DNA from: Cellulomonas sp. 73-145
Lineage (GTDB): Bacteria > Actinomycetota > Actinomycetes > Actinomycetales > Cellulomonadaceae
Length of the DNA stretch: 64,000 bases
Direction: 5' to 3'
NCBI GenBank assembly: GCA_001898185.1
Contig: MKTI01000009.1
Location: forward strand, 186,001 to 250,000
In this document: positions 21,958-30,879 of the stretch, one piece after another
Layout: every line of letters begins with the position of its first letter
Position numbering within the stretch: position 1 is the stretch's first letter
Notes under the pieces: model-generated
Told to the model about the DNA's origin: nothing
Databases searched by the model: none
What the model saw: the letters and a program-made list of their open reading frames with translations, nothing else
Translations under genes and position numbers: made by a program

Positions 21958-22895
21958 CCACCGTGCCCCCCAGCTCCGCTCCGGCTCGCCTCGCGATCGC
22001 CACGTGCGCCGAGCTCCCCGAGCTGGACCAGGACGATCGCCTGCTGCGCGACGCCCTCGAGGCGCGAGGTGTGGCGACGGCGGCCGTCGTCTGGGACGAC
22101 CCGACGGTCGACTGGTCGGCGTACCCCACCGTGCTCATCCGCTCGACGTGGGACTACACCGACCGCGCGCGTCAGTTCGCCGACTGGACCCGCCGGGTGG
22201 AGCACTCGTCGGCGCTGCTGAACCCCGCCGAGGTGGTGGCGTGGAACATCGACAAGACCTACCTGCGCGACCTCGAGCAGCGTGGCCTGCCCATCGTCCC
22301 GACCATCTGGCTGGACCCCGAGCGCAACATGGACGCCCGCGCCATCCACACCCGGTTCCCGGCGTTCGGTGACTTCGTCATCAAGCCGACCGTCAGCGCC
22401 GGCTCGCGCGACACCGGTCGCTACGAGGCCGGCGACACGCCGTCGCGGATGCTGGCGATCACCCATGCGAAGAACCTGCTCGGGGTCGGTCGGCACGTGA
22501 TGCTGCAGCGCTACCTGCGCCAGGTCGACACCGTCGGAGAGACCGCCCTGGTGTACGTCGACGGGCAGTTCAGCCACGCCGTGCGCAAGAGCGCCCTGCT
22601 CGCGGGGCCGTACCGCCGTGACGAGACGGAGGGTGTGCTGTACCGACGCGAGCGGATGGCGCCGCGCGACGCCTCCGAGGCGGAGCGTGCCGTGGCCGAC
22701 CGGGTGATGGCGACCATCCCGGAAGTCTTCCCCGGCCTGGACCGTCCGCTGCTCTATGCCCGGGTGGACCTGATCCCGGACGACGAGGGCAAGCCGGTGA
22801 TCCTCGAGGTCGAGCTGATCGAGCCGTCGCTCTTCCTCGAGCACGCGCCCGGGTCCGCGGAGCTGCTGGCTGCGGCGGTGGAGGCACGTCTGTGA
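21954..22895 (+). CDS. ATP-grasp family ligase (RimK-like)
   Basis: 313 residues; GTG overlaps the ABC ATPase stop. Elements of the ATP-grasp fold: FVIKPTVSAGSRDTGRY (nucleotide-binding loop, about residue 140-156), MLQRYLRQVDTVGETALVYVDG (hinge and metal side) and PVILEVELIEPSLFLEH (metal-binding end). Related proteins are annotated as glutathione-synthase-like or RimK-domain proteins of unknown substrate. Coupling with the transporter ATPase is probably only transcriptional convenience. Confidence 0.78.
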   Translation: MTTVPPSSAPARLAIATCAELPELDQDDRLLRDALEARGVATAAVVWDDPTVDWSAYPTVLIRSTWDYTDRARQFADWTRRVEHSSALLNPAEVVAWNIDKTYLRDLEQRGLPIVPTIWLDPERNMDARAIHTRFPAFGDFVIKPTVSAGSRDTGRYEAGDTPSRMLAITHAKNLLGVGRHVMLQRYLRQVDTVGETALVYVDGQFSHAVRKSALLAGPYRRDETEGVLYRRERMAPRDASEAERAVADRVMATIPEVFPGLDRPLLYARVDLIPDDEGKPVILEVELIEPSLFLEHAPGSAELLAAAVEARL

Positions 22896-22989
22896 GGCCG
22901 TCCGCCCTCGGCTGCTGAGGGCTGGGCCGCGTCGGCCGGGGCGGAACCGTCGCGCGGTCCGCCGGGGCGGACCGCCGTCCGGCACCCGC

Positions 22990-22995
22990 TACACT
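22990..22995 (+). promoter_or_regulatory. Likely -10 box for tRNA-His
   Basis: TACACT 40 bases before the tRNA 5' end fits the actinobacterial -10 consensus TANNNT. A clear -35 box is not seen. The rest of the 22896-23034 gap shows only GC-rich repeats. Confidence 0.45.
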
Positions 22996-23034
22996 TTCCG
23001 TCGGTCCTCGCCGCTGCGGCGGCGCGGAGACCGT

Positions 23035-23108
23035 GGTGGCTATAGCTCAGTTGGTAGAGCACCTGGTTGTGGTCCAGGGGGTCGCGGGTTCAAGTCCCGT
23101 TAGCCACC
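23035..23108 (+). tRNA. tRNA-His (GTG)
   Basis: Complete cloverleaf: acceptor GTGGCTA/TAGCCAC, D-arm, anticodon arm CTGG-TTGTGGT-CCAG with anticodon GTG, and T-arm GCGGG-TTCAAGT-CCCGT. A G at 23035 pairs with C at 23108, the extra G(-1):C73 pair unique to tRNA-His. CCA is not encoded. Confidence 0.96.
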
Positions 23109-23115
23109 CCAGCGC

Positions 23116-23148
23116 GAAGGGCGCCGACCTGCGAGGTCGGCGCCCTTC
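23116..23148. terminator. Terminator after tRNA-His
   Basis: Perfect 15-base stem 23116-23130 with 23134-23148 around a 3-base loop, followed by GTCGTC. Serves tRNA-His and, from the other side, the convergent oligoribonuclease gene. Confidence 0.82.
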
Positions 23149-23197
23149 GTCGTCCCGTGCGGCGCGGGTCGGGGCATGGTGCCCGGTGCCCGAGAGG

Positions 23198-23845
23198 TCA
23201 GGCGCTGGTCCCACCCGCCACGGACGGGCTGGCCAGCACCTCGGCGGCGATGCGTCGCGCCGTGGTCGAGTCGGGCCCCGGCGCGGCGGGCAGGAGCGCC
23301 GACCGGTAGTAGCGCAGCTCGTCGATGCTCTCGAGGATGTCGGCCAGCGCACGGTGGCCGCCCTGCTTGGCGGGCGAGGCGAAGTACACCCGCGGGTACC
23401 ACCGGCGGGCGAGCTCCTTGATCGACGACACGTCGATCACCCGGTAGTGCAGGTGCCCGACGAGCTCCGGCATGTCCCGGTCGAGGAACGTCTTGTCGGT
23501 CCCGACGGAGTTGCCCGCCAGCGGAGCCTTGCCGGCCTCCGGCACCCACGTGCGCACGTAGTCCATGACGATGTCCTGCGCCTGCTGGAGGGTCACCCCG
23601 GTGCTCAGCGCCTCGAGCAGCCCGGACGTCGTGTGCATCGCGCGCACGAAGTCGCCCATCGCCTCGACCGACTCCGGCGGCGGTGCGATCACCACGTCCA
23701 CGCCCTCGCCGAGCACGTGCAGCTCGGAGTCCGTCACCACCGCCGCCACCTCGACCAAGGCGTCCTGTCGAAGGTCGAGGCCGGTCATCTCGCAGTCGAT
23801 CCAGACGATCCGGTCGGAGCTGCCGTTGGCGGGGGTGCTGGTCAC
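23198..23845 (-). CDS. orn: Oligoribonuclease
   Basis: 215 residues, GTG at 23845. DEDDh exonuclease motifs are all present: VWIDCEMTGLD (DxE), the GNSVGTDKTFLDRDMPEL block, VIDVSSIKEL, and HRALADI with the catalytic His and Asp. The enzyme degrades 2- to 5-nucleotide RNAs and pGpG in the cytoplasm and is essential in many bacteria. Length and motifs match actinobacterial Orn throughout. Confidence 0.95.
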   Translation of the reverse strand: MTSTPANGSSDRIVWIDCEMTGLDLRQDALVEVAAVVTDSELHVLGEGVDVVIAPPPESVEAMGDFVRAMHTTSGLLEALSTGVTLQQAQDIVMDYVRTWVPEAGKAPLAGNSVGTDKTFLDRDMPELVGHLHYRVIDVSSIKELARRWYPRVYFASPAKQGGHRALADILESIDELRYYRSALLPAAPGPDSTTARRIAAEVLASPSVAGGTSA

Positions 23846-23931
23846 GGGGGCCAGCCTAGATCGGGCCGCCCACCAGCACCGTCGCGCGACGGTGCAGGGC
23901 GGCGACGCTGCGCCCACGCGCGCCGGCCCGG

Positions 23932-24210
23932 CTAGCGGTGCCGGTGGGGCTCCTCGGCGCTGTGCCTCTCCGCGTCGTGACCCGGGAGCGTGGACGCCGC
24001 CCACGCGGCGCACGGCACGACGAGCGCGACGCCGGCCGCGGCCCACGCGGCAGCGCCGGAGGTGGTGCCGGCCCACTGCAGCACGCCCCAGGTGCCGCCG
24101 CCCGCGGCGAGCCCCAGCGCGGCGCGCTCGGCCCAGGTGGTGAGCACGGTGCGCAGGTGGCGGCCGGTCGGGAGGGACGCGTGGGGCGGAGGCGCGCCGT
24201 GCCGACCCAT
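23932..24210 (-). CDS. Small two-span membrane protein (92 aa)
   Basis: I take ATG 24210 (GGAAGGA upstream) rather than the longer frame to 24312, whose extra N-terminus looks non-coding. About 30 polar residues are followed by two hydrophobic stretches (ALGLAAGGGTWGVLQWAG and AAAGVALVVPCAAWAAS) and a His-rich tail (PHRHR). Typical of uncharacterised actinobacterial membrane proteins. Upstream gene of a quiet region between orn and tRNA-Arg. Confidence 0.6.
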   Translation of the reverse strand: MGRHGAPPPHASLPTGRHLRTVLTTWAERAALGLAAGGGTWGVLQWAGTTSGAAAWAAAGVALVVPCAAWAASTLPGHDAERHSAEEPHRHR

Positions 24211-24334
24211 CCGTGCCGTCCTTCCCGGGACTCGTCGGCCGCGGTGCCACCTGTGCGAGGCGAGTCGACGGCGCGGCCAGGCGCCATGGTGGCACGCCGC
24301 GGACGGTCGCACGTCCCGGGCCGTGGGGAGCCCT

Positions 24335-24389
24335 GCACGACGAAGGGCGCGGTCCCTGCCCTCGTCGGGAAGGACCGCGCCCCTCGTGC
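24335..24389. terminator. Terminator of the small 24.4-kb gene
   Basis: GGGCGCGGTCC (24345-24355) pairs with GGACCGCGCCC (24372-24382), and the outer arms GCACGA/TCGTGC (24335-24340, 24384-24389) extend the stem. It lies directly after the minus-strand stop at 24412. The 24211-24334 gap shows nothing else. Confidence 0.65.
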
Positions 24390-24411
24390 GCTGCCTCGTC
24401 GTGCGGTGCCG

Positions 24412-24573
24412 TCAGCGAGACGCCACGGTCGGCGGGTGGCCGGTGCGACGACCGGGCCTCCCGCCGCCTTGTGCACGTCTGGGCACCGTGCGGGCGCGGC
24501 GCGCCGCGGCGGCGCGCGCGATGCGCTCGGCGTGGTCGAAGCAGATCAGCTGGTAGGTGGTCTCGGGCAGCAT
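24412..24573 (-). CDS. Short conserved-looking basic protein (53 aa)
   Basis: Minus-strand ATG 24573 with a perfect AGGAGG upstream, ending TGA 24412-24414 just before a terminator hairpin. It starts MLPETTYQLICFDHAERIAR, a compact amphipathic segment with Cys and His, then a basic tail rich in Arg, Gly and Pro. Gene signals at both ends (site, terminator) make it a credible small gene of unknown function. Confidence 0.6.
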   Translation of the reverse strand: MLPETTYQLICFDHAERIARAAAARRARTVPRRAQGGGRPGRRTGHPPTVASR

Positions 24574-24726
24574 GGACGCCTCCTGGGCGCGACGAGGCAG
24601 CCCCGTGCGAGGGGGCGACCGGTGAGGTGGACGTGATCTACGACACCACGGCGCCCTCGCGCGGTCACGGCATTTTCGGCACCCACCAGCGGCACCCGAC
24701 GGGTGGCTGACGTGCTCGTCCTGCGG

Positions 24727-24799
24727 TGCCCCCGCCCGGATTCGAACCGGGAACCGACGGATTAGAAGGCCGTTGCTCTGTCCGTTGAGCTACGGGGGC
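24727..24799 (-). tRNA. tRNA-Arg (TCT)
   Basis: On the minus strand: acceptor GCCCCCG/CGGGGGC, anticodon loop CTTCTAA with anticodon TCT, and T-arm CCCGG-TTCGAAT-CCGGG. All stems pair. The AGA/AGG-family decoding tRNA is rare-codon specific in such a GC-rich genome. CCA not encoded. Confidence 0.95.
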
Positions 24800-24927
24800 G
24801 GGCCGGTCGTCCGGCGCAGCCATCGTACGAGGCCCGGAGGTGGCTCCGGAGCGGCCGGGTGGGCTGCTGCTCGTTCACCCGCGCGCCGCGTTTGTGCAGG
24901 TCATCAGTGGGACACGAGAATGGGGCC

Positions 24928-26643
24928 GTGAGCGCGCAGCCCGGCACCGCGCCGGCGCACCCCTCGTCGTACGGGGGAGGCCGGCATGCCGGCGACGATC
25001 CGCGCTCGATGCTGGCCCGTCCGCTGGCGGCGACGTCGCTGCTGGACGCCGTCCGGGACCTGCATCGCGACGTCGAGGCGACGTCCTTCCCGCTCGACCT
25101 GCCGGGTGCGGAGCCGGCGCGGACGTCGCGCACGAGGCTGGTGGACCAGCTGGGTGAGCACCTGGTCCCTCGGCTGACGGAGCTCTCGGCACCCGCGGTG
25201 GTCGTGGTGTCCGGGTCGACCGGCGCCGGCAAGTCGACGCTGGTGAACTCGCTGGTCGGCACCGAGGTCAGCGCGGCCGGCGTGCTGCGGCCGACCACCA
25301 GACGCCCCGTGCTGGTGCACAACCCGGACGACGCCGACCTGCTGTCCCACCACCCGGTGCTGGAGTCGGTCGAGGTCGTCGCGCACGAGTCGGTGCCCCG
25401 CGGCATCGCCGTGCTGGACGCCCCGGACCTCGACTCGGTGCTCGAGTCGAACCGGGAGTCGGCCCACCGCCTGCTCGAGGCCGCGGACCTGTGGCTGTTC
25501 GTCACCACCGCCGCCCGTTACGGCGACGCGCTGCCCTGGCGGGTGCTGCAGGACGCGGTCGAACGGCAGACCACCATCGCGATGGTCCTCAACCGGGTCG
25601 CCCCCGAGTCCTTGCCGGAGGTGCGCGGGGACCTGCTGGAGCGCCTCAGGGCCCACGGACTGCAGGGGGCACCACTCTTCGTCGTGCCGGACGTCGGCCC
25701 GCACGAGGGCGTCCTGCCACCGGCCGTCGTGGCGCCGATCCGCCGGTGGTTGACGATGCTCGCGGGCCCCGACCGCGCGCGCACGGTGGTCGCCCGCACC
25801 CTGCGCGGGGCGCTGGAGGCCCTCCGGCCGTGGGTCGACGAGCTCGCCGACGCCGTGCAGGAGCAGGCGGACGCCGCGGCGGCCATCGGTGCACGGCTCG
25901 ACGACGCCGTCGTGGCCCCCGGCCGTCGAGCCCGCGAGCACGTGGCCGCCGGTGCGGTGGCCGACGGCGCCGTCCGGGCACGCTGGGCCGAGCTGACCGC
26001 CTCCGGGGCACCCCTCGCGGGCGTCGTCAGGCGCTCCGGCCGGGTGCGCGGCTCGTCGCGGACGGCGCGCGCTCGGGAGGCCGCCGTCGCGCCGCTGCTG
26101 CGTGACCTCGTCACGACGGTCACGTCCGTCCTGGTCGCCGCGGGTGAACGAGGTCAGGACGCCGTCCACGCCGCGCTGGTGGACGAGCACGCGCCTGCCG
26201 GCTCGGCCTCCGTGGCGGCGGTCCTGGGCGGTGACGACGGCGTCGACGAGCGCATCGCTGCGGCGCAGCAGGCCGCGCGCGGCTGGGTGGCCCAGGGCGA
26301 GCGCGCCCTGCACGCAGCCCTGGCTGCCGAGGCTCATCAGGGCGCCGGCGCGTCGCGGCGTCGTCGGCGCGTCCGCCGCGTCGTCGGAGATCCGGTGCTG
26401 GCCGCCGTGGCGCTGACGGGAGCGGCCGGCGTCGGTGGAGCCGAGGAGCTCCTGAGCACTCTGCTGGGCGGCACCGGCGCGGCCGTCGTGGAGAACCTGC
26501 GCGGGCAGCTGTCGGTGCTCGCCGCGAACCAGGTGGACCTCGAGCGCGCCGCGGTGGACGCGGTGCTGCGGCAGCGTGACCTCGCGGCCGACGCCGCCAG
26601 CACGTTGCGGCTGCGGCTCGCCGTGCTCAAGGCGTTGACGTGA
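24928..26643 (+). CDS. Dynamin-like GTPase, pair 1 first member
   Basis: 571 residues from GTG 24928 (ATG 25009 is an alternative start). P-loop SGSTGAGKSTLVNSLVG at about 97, switch-region VLRPTTRRPVLVH, and G3 motif VLDAPDLDS; the G4 position has LNRV rather than NKxD, so nucleotide specificity is uncertain. A long helical stalk and a weakly hydrophobic segment (about 505-530: VLAAVALTGAAGVGG) follow. This matches the actinobacterial paired dynamin-like proteins (DynA/DynB of Streptomyces, acting in septation membranes). Its stop overlaps the second member. A paralogue lies at 30880-32766. Confidence 0.75.
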   Translation: MSAQPGTAPAHPSSYGGGRHAGDDPRSMLARPLAATSLLDAVRDLHRDVEATSFPLDLPGAEPARTSRTRLVDQLGEHLVPRLTELSAPAVVVVSGSTGAGKSTLVNSLVGTEVSAAGVLRPTTRRPVLVHNPDDADLLSHHPVLESVEVVAHESVPRGIAVLDAPDLDSVLESNRESAHRLLEAADLWLFVTTAARYGDALPWRVLQDAVERQTTIAMVLNRVAPESLPEVRGDLLERLRAHGLQGAPLFVVPDVGPHEGVLPPAVVAPIRRWLTMLAGPDRARTVVARTLRGALEALRPWVDELADAVQEQADAAAAIGARLDDAVVAPGRRAREHVAAGAVADGAVRARWAELTASGAPLAGVVRRSGRVRGSSRTARAREAAVAPLLRDLVTTVTSVLVAAGERGQDAVHAALVDEHAPAGSASVAAVLGGDDGVDERIAAAQQAARGWVAQGERALHAALAAEAHQGAGASRRRRRVRRVVGDPVLAAVALTGAAGVGGAEELLSTLLGGTGAAVVENLRGQLSVLAANQVDLERAAVDAVLRQRDLAADAASTLRLRLAVLKALT

Positions 26644-28193
26644 ACGGCACCCCCGCCCTTCCGGACCAGCCGCTTCCCGCACCGGCCGGACCTGCGGTGA
26701 GCCCGGACGCCACGTCGACGCTGCAGGGTGAGCAGACCGCAGCCCTGCGTCGGCGGGCGGACGCGCTGGAGGAGGCCGTCCGGCGGGCCGGTGAGCGGGT
26801 GGACCCGGAGGTCGCGGAGCAGGTGCTGGCGGTGCTCGGCCGGGTGCGGGAGCGGCTGCTGCTCGGCGTCGACCACACGGTGGTGGCGCTCGCAGGCGGC
26901 ACCGGTTCGGGCAAGTCGAGCCTGTTCAACGCGGTCGCCGGCCTGCAGTTCGCCGAGGTCGGCGTACGTCGCCCGACGACGTCCCGGGTGACCGCCTGCG
27001 TCTGGGGGATGGGCAGCGGTCCGCTGCTGCAGTGGCTGGGGGTGGACCCGGACGACCGCATCGAGCGCGAGAGCCTGCTCGACGGCGAGCACGAGGCGGC
27101 CCTGCGCGGCCTGGTGCTGCTGGACCTGCCGGACCACGACTCGGTCTCCCCGGAGCACCGCGCCGTCGTCGACCGGGTGCTGCCCCAGGCCGACATGCTG
27201 GTGTGGGTGGTGGACCCGCAGAAGTACGCGGACGACGCCCTGCACGCCGGTTACCTGCGCCGGCTCGTCGGTCACGAGGCCGCGATGGCGGTGCTGCTCA
27301 ACCAGGTGGACACCGTCCAGCCCGCGCTCCGCGACGGCCTCGCCGCCGACGTCGAACGCCTGCTGGTCGAGGACGGGCTGCGCGGCGTACCGGTGCGCCA
27401 GGTGTCGGCCCGCACCGGCGAGGGCGTGCAGGAGGTCCGCACGGAGCTCGCCCGCACGGTCGCGCAGCGCTCGTTGGCGGCGCGGCGCGCGGACGCCGAG
27501 CTCGACGGTGCCGCCAGGCTGCTGTCCGGACAGCTCGCGCCCGCCGAGCCCGAACCTGCTCGGCTCGCCGTCGCCCCGGTGGTCGAGACGCTCGCAGCCG
27601 CGGTGGGGCTCGACGCGGTCGCCGATGCCGTCGCGGCCCTCGTCCGCGGCGCGACTTGGTCAGCACCGACGTTCGGTCCCGTGCCCCTGGACTCGGTCGC
27701 CCAGGCGCGCTCCGGGTGGATCGAGCACGCCACGGCGGGACTGCCGGCGCGGTGGGCCCGCGACGTGCACGAGCGGGTGGCGACGGACGCCGAGCTCGGC
27801 CTCGCGCTGACGGACGCCCTGGCGGGGGTCACCGTGACCGCTCGACGTTCCCGCTGGGCGGCCGCTCTCACCGCCCTGGCCGTGCTGCTCGGCCTCGCCG
27901 CCGTGATCGCGGCGGCCGTGGGCCTCGGGGAGTGGCTCGGTGGCAGGTCCGTCGACGGCTGGGCGCTTCCCTCGGCCGCCGCGACGGCCCTGGCAGCCGT
28001 GCTGGCCAGGTTGGGAGCGACGGCCGTGCGCCGCGCCGCGGCCGGCCGACGCGCGGCCGCCGTCGTGGCCGACGGACGGGCGTCCATCGAGGGCACCGCG
28101 CGCGCCCGGCTGGTGGTCCCGGCCCAGCAGGTGATCGCCGAGCACCGGCGCACCCGTGAGCTGGTCGCCTCGGCGCGGTCGCTCGACGACTGA
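26640..28193 (+). CDS. Dynamin-like GTPase, pair 1 second member
   Basis: 517 residues; GTG overlaps the first member's stop. P-loop GGTGSGKSSLFNAVAG, G3 region LLDLPDHDSVSPEHR, and NQVD at the G4 position, so guanine binding is better supported here than in its partner. WVVDPQKYADDALH is shared exactly with the paralogue at 32763. Two adjacent hydrophobic segments near about 400-450 (ALTALAVLLGLAAVIAAAVGL and following) anchor the protein in the membrane. Probably forms a heteromer with the upstream protein in membrane remodelling or division. Confidence 0.78.
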   Translation: MNGTPALPDQPLPAPAGPAVSPDATSTLQGEQTAALRRRADALEEAVRRAGERVDPEVAEQVLAVLGRVRERLLLGVDHTVVALAGGTGSGKSSLFNAVAGLQFAEVGVRRPTTSRVTACVWGMGSGPLLQWLGVDPDDRIERESLLDGEHEAALRGLVLLDLPDHDSVSPEHRAVVDRVLPQADMLVWVVDPQKYADDALHAGYLRRLVGHEAAMAVLLNQVDTVQPALRDGLAADVERLLVEDGLRGVPVRQVSARTGEGVQEVRTELARTVAQRSLAARRADAELDGAARLLSGQLAPAEPEPARLAVAPVVETLAAAVGLDAVADAVAALVRGATWSAPTFGPVPLDSVAQARSGWIEHATAGLPARWARDVHERVATDAELGLALTDALAGVTVTARRSRWAAALTALAVLLGLAAVIAAAVGLGEWLGGRSVDGWALPSAAATALAAVLARLGATAVRRAAAGRRAAAVVADGRASIEGTARARLVVPAQQVIAEHRRTRELVASARSLDD

Positions 28194-28324
28194 ACCGCCC
28201 ACAGTCCCGGTCTGCCGCCCGTCGTCGTCGCCCTCCGTTCCCATCGGCTACGGGCGCGGCGCGCCGAGGGCAGCCTGCCGCCACGCGCCCCGCCACCGTC
28301 GGGGCCTCGGCGATGGAGGTACCG

Positions 28325-28909
28325 ATGAGCACGCAGTCGACCCTGACGATCACCGGCTGGCTGGGATCGGACGTGAAGTACTCGCCCGGCGGCGACGGAG
28401 CCGTCCCGTACGCCTGGTTCCGGCTCGGCGCGACGCGCCGGTTCTACGACCGGGCGTCGGGGGAGTGGCGGGACGCCGCGACCCAGTGGTTCACGGTCAA
28501 GGTGTGGCGCCACGTCGCGGCGAACGTCGCGCAGTCGCTGCGCAAGGGTGACCCGGTGCTGGTGCACGGCAGGTTCGCCACGGACGAGTGGACCGGTCCG
28601 GACGGACCGCGGACGACGCTGGTCATCGAGGCCGATGCGCTGGGTCCGGACCTGACCTTCGGCAGCTCCCACTTCGCACGGACCGTCAGCCCCGGCCGTG
28701 ACCAGACGCCGGAGGGAGCACCCGCCGACCTGAGCGGGTTGGCCGAGCTCGACGACGAGGCGCAGCCGGACGCCGCGCCGGCGGGGCCGGACGGCGCGGC
28801 GGGGGCGCTGGGTCGCGCGTCCTCCGTGGAGCACGAACCAGCGGACGGGGCCGACGAGCCCGACGAGGACCTGTCGATGGCCGCCCTCACGCTGGCCGGG
28901 AGCAGGTGA
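28325..28909 (+). CDS. Single-stranded DNA-binding protein-like OB-fold protein (194 aa)
   Basis: TGGAGGT at 28314-28320 decides the start at ATG 28325 rather than 28313. Residues 1-105 are an SSB OB-fold: TLTITGWLGSDVKY, WFTVKVWRHVAANVAQSLRKGDPVLVHGRF, and TTLVIEADALG. The tail is acidic but ends LTLAGSR, so the DDDIPF-type tip that recruits repair partners is absent. This is a secondary SSB (SsbB-like) rather than the replicative one. It sits between the two dynamin-like pairs. Confidence 0.85.
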   Translation: MSTQSTLTITGWLGSDVKYSPGGDGAVPYAWFRLGATRRFYDRASGEWRDAATQWFTVKVWRHVAANVAQSLRKGDPVLVHGRFATDEWTGPDGPRTTLVIEADALGPDLTFGSSHFARTVSPGRDQTPEGAPADLSGLAELDDEAQPDAAPAGPDGAAGALGRASSVEHEPADGADEPDEDLSMAALTLAGSR

Positions 28910-29085
28910 TCGCCTAGGCTGGTGCACCGGCACCCGGCGACGACGCAGCGGCGCCGGCCCGCTCACAGCGTGGCCGGCCTGCTGCGACCCGCGCGGAGCA
29001 CCTGCGCGGGCGACGGCCCGGGGAGCCACCGCCGGCGGCGAGATCCCGCGCCGGCCACCCGAGCAGCGGAGCGGACAGCAGGCCA

Positions 29086-30768
29086 GTGGCTGAGTTCATC
29101 TACACCATGTACAAGGCGCGCAAGGCGCACGGCGACAAGGTCATCCTCGACGACGTCTCGCTCAACTTCCTCCCCGGCGCCAAGATCGGCGTCGTCGGCC
29201 CGAACGGGGCCGGGAAGTCGACGATCCTGCGGATCATGGCCGGTCTGGACCACCCGTCCAACGGCGAGGCGCGGCTGTCTCCCGGCTACACCGTCGGGAT
29301 CCTGCAGCAGGAGCCACCGCTCAACGAGGACAAGACGGTGCTCGGCAACGTCGAGGAGGGCGTCGCCGACATCAAGGGCAAGCTCGACCGCTACAACGAG
29401 ATCTCGACGCTGATGGCGGACCCCGACGCCGACTTCGACGCCCTGCTGGCCGAGATGGGCCACCTGCAGGAGGCGATCGACGCCGCCGACGCGTGGGACC
29501 TGGACGCCCAGCTCGAGCAGGCGATGGACGCGCTGCGCTGCCCGCCGCCGGACGCGGACGTCAAGGTGCTCTCCGGCGGTGAGCGTCGCCGCGTCGCCCT
29601 GTGCAAGCTCCTGCTCGAGAAGCCGGACCTGCTGCTGCTGGACGAGCCGACCAACCACCTGGACGCCGAGTCCGTGCTGTGGCTCGAGCAGCACCTCGCC
29701 AGCTACCACGGCGCCGTCCTCGCCGTGACCCACGACCGGTACTTCCTCGACCACGTCGCGGAGTGGATCTGCGAGGTCGACCGCGGTCGGCTCTACCCGT
29801 ACGAGGGCAACTACTCCACCTACCTGGAGAAGAAGCAGGAGCGCCTGCAGGTTCAGGGCAAGCGCGACGCCAAGCTCGCCAAGCGGCTGAAGGACGAGCT
29901 CGAGTGGGTCCGGATGAACGCCAAGGGCCGGCAGACCAAGAGCAAGGCGCGGCTGGCCCGCTACGAGGAGATGGCGGCCGAGGCCGACCGCACCCGCAAG
30001 CTCGACTTCGAGGAGATCCAGATCCCGCCGGGCCCGCGGCTGGGCTCGGTGGTCATCGAGGCGAGCGACCTGCGCAAGGGCTTCGGCGACCGGGTGCTGA
30101 TCGACGACCTGAGCTTCACGCTGCCGCGCAACGGCATCGTCGGCGTGATCGGCCCGAACGGTGTCGGCAAGACGACGTTGTTCAAGACGATCGTGGGCCT
30201 CGAGCCGCTGGACGCCGGCACGTTGAAGGTGGGCGAGACGGTCTCCGTCAGCTACGTCGACCAGGGCCGTGGCGGCATCGACCCCGCCAAGACGCTGTGG
30301 GAGGTCGTCTCCGACGGGCTCGACTTCATCAAGGTCGGCCAGGTCGAGATGCCGTCCCGCGCCTACGTCGCCGCGTTCGGGTTCAAGGGTCCCGACCAGC
30401 AGAAGCCGGCCGGCGTGCTGTCCGGTGGTGAGCGCAACCGACTGAACCTGGCGCTGACGCTCAAGCAGGGCGGCAACCTGCTGCTGCTCGACGAGCCGAC
30501 CAACGACCTGGACGTCGAGACGCTCGGTTCGCTGGAGAACGCCCTGCTGGAGTTCCCGGGCTGCGCGGTCGTCGTCTCGCACGACCGGTGGTTCCTCGAT
30601 CGGGTGGCGACGCACATCCTGGCCTACGAGGGCACCGAGGAGGACCCGTCGCGCTGGTACTGGTTCGAGGGCAACTTCGCCTCGTACGAGGAGAACAAGG
30701 TCGCTCGGCTCGGTGCCGACGCCGCTCGCCCGCACCGCGTCACGTACCGCAAGCTGCGTCGCGACTGA
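29086..30768 (+). CDS. ettA: Energy-dependent translational throttle protein EttA (ABC-F)
   Basis: 560 residues from GTG 29086; the start MAEFIYTMYKARKAHGDK is conserved in EttA. Two ABC domains: Walker A GPNGAGKS and GPNGVGKT, signatures LSGGERRRVAL and LSGGERNRLNL, Walker B LLLLDEPTNHLD and LLLLDEPTNDLD, without membrane spans. The linker between domains is rich in Lys and Arg (tRNA-interaction motif) and an arm is present in domain 1. It binds the ribosomal E site and couples initiation to the ATP:ADP ratio. Single gene, not overlapping. Confidence 0.93.
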   Translation: MAEFIYTMYKARKAHGDKVILDDVSLNFLPGAKIGVVGPNGAGKSTILRIMAGLDHPSNGEARLSPGYTVGILQQEPPLNEDKTVLGNVEEGVADIKGKLDRYNEISTLMADPDADFDALLAEMGHLQEAIDAADAWDLDAQLEQAMDALRCPPPDADVKVLSGGERRRVALCKLLLEKPDLLLLDEPTNHLDAESVLWLEQHLASYHGAVLAVTHDRYFLDHVAEWICEVDRGRLYPYEGNYSTYLEKKQERLQVQGKRDAKLAKRLKDELEWVRMNAKGRQTKSKARLARYEEMAAEADRTRKLDFEEIQIPPGPRLGSVVIEASDLRKGFGDRVLIDDLSFTLPRNGIVGVIGPNGVGKTTLFKTIVGLEPLDAGTLKVGETVSVSYVDQGRGGIDPAKTLWEVVSDGLDFIKVGQVEMPSRAYVAAFGFKGPDQQKPAGVLSGGERNRLNLALTLKQGGNLLLLDEPTNDLDVETLGSLENALLEFPGCAVVVSHDRWFLDRVATHILAYEGTEEDPSRWYWFEGNFASYEENKVARLGADAARPHRVTYRKLRRD

Positions 30769-30879
30769 CCGATGACCTGCGTGCGCGGCGGGGTGCACCT
30801 CGATCGAGGGCGTGCCTGTCGCGGCGAGCGACATCGCGACTGACGGGCCCGCACGGGGCGGTTCCGGCACACTGACCGG

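Noticed and set aside
29086..30768. ABC transporter ATPase
   Set aside because: Two ABC domains without membrane segments and the EttA-specific N-terminus show an ABC-F translation factor.
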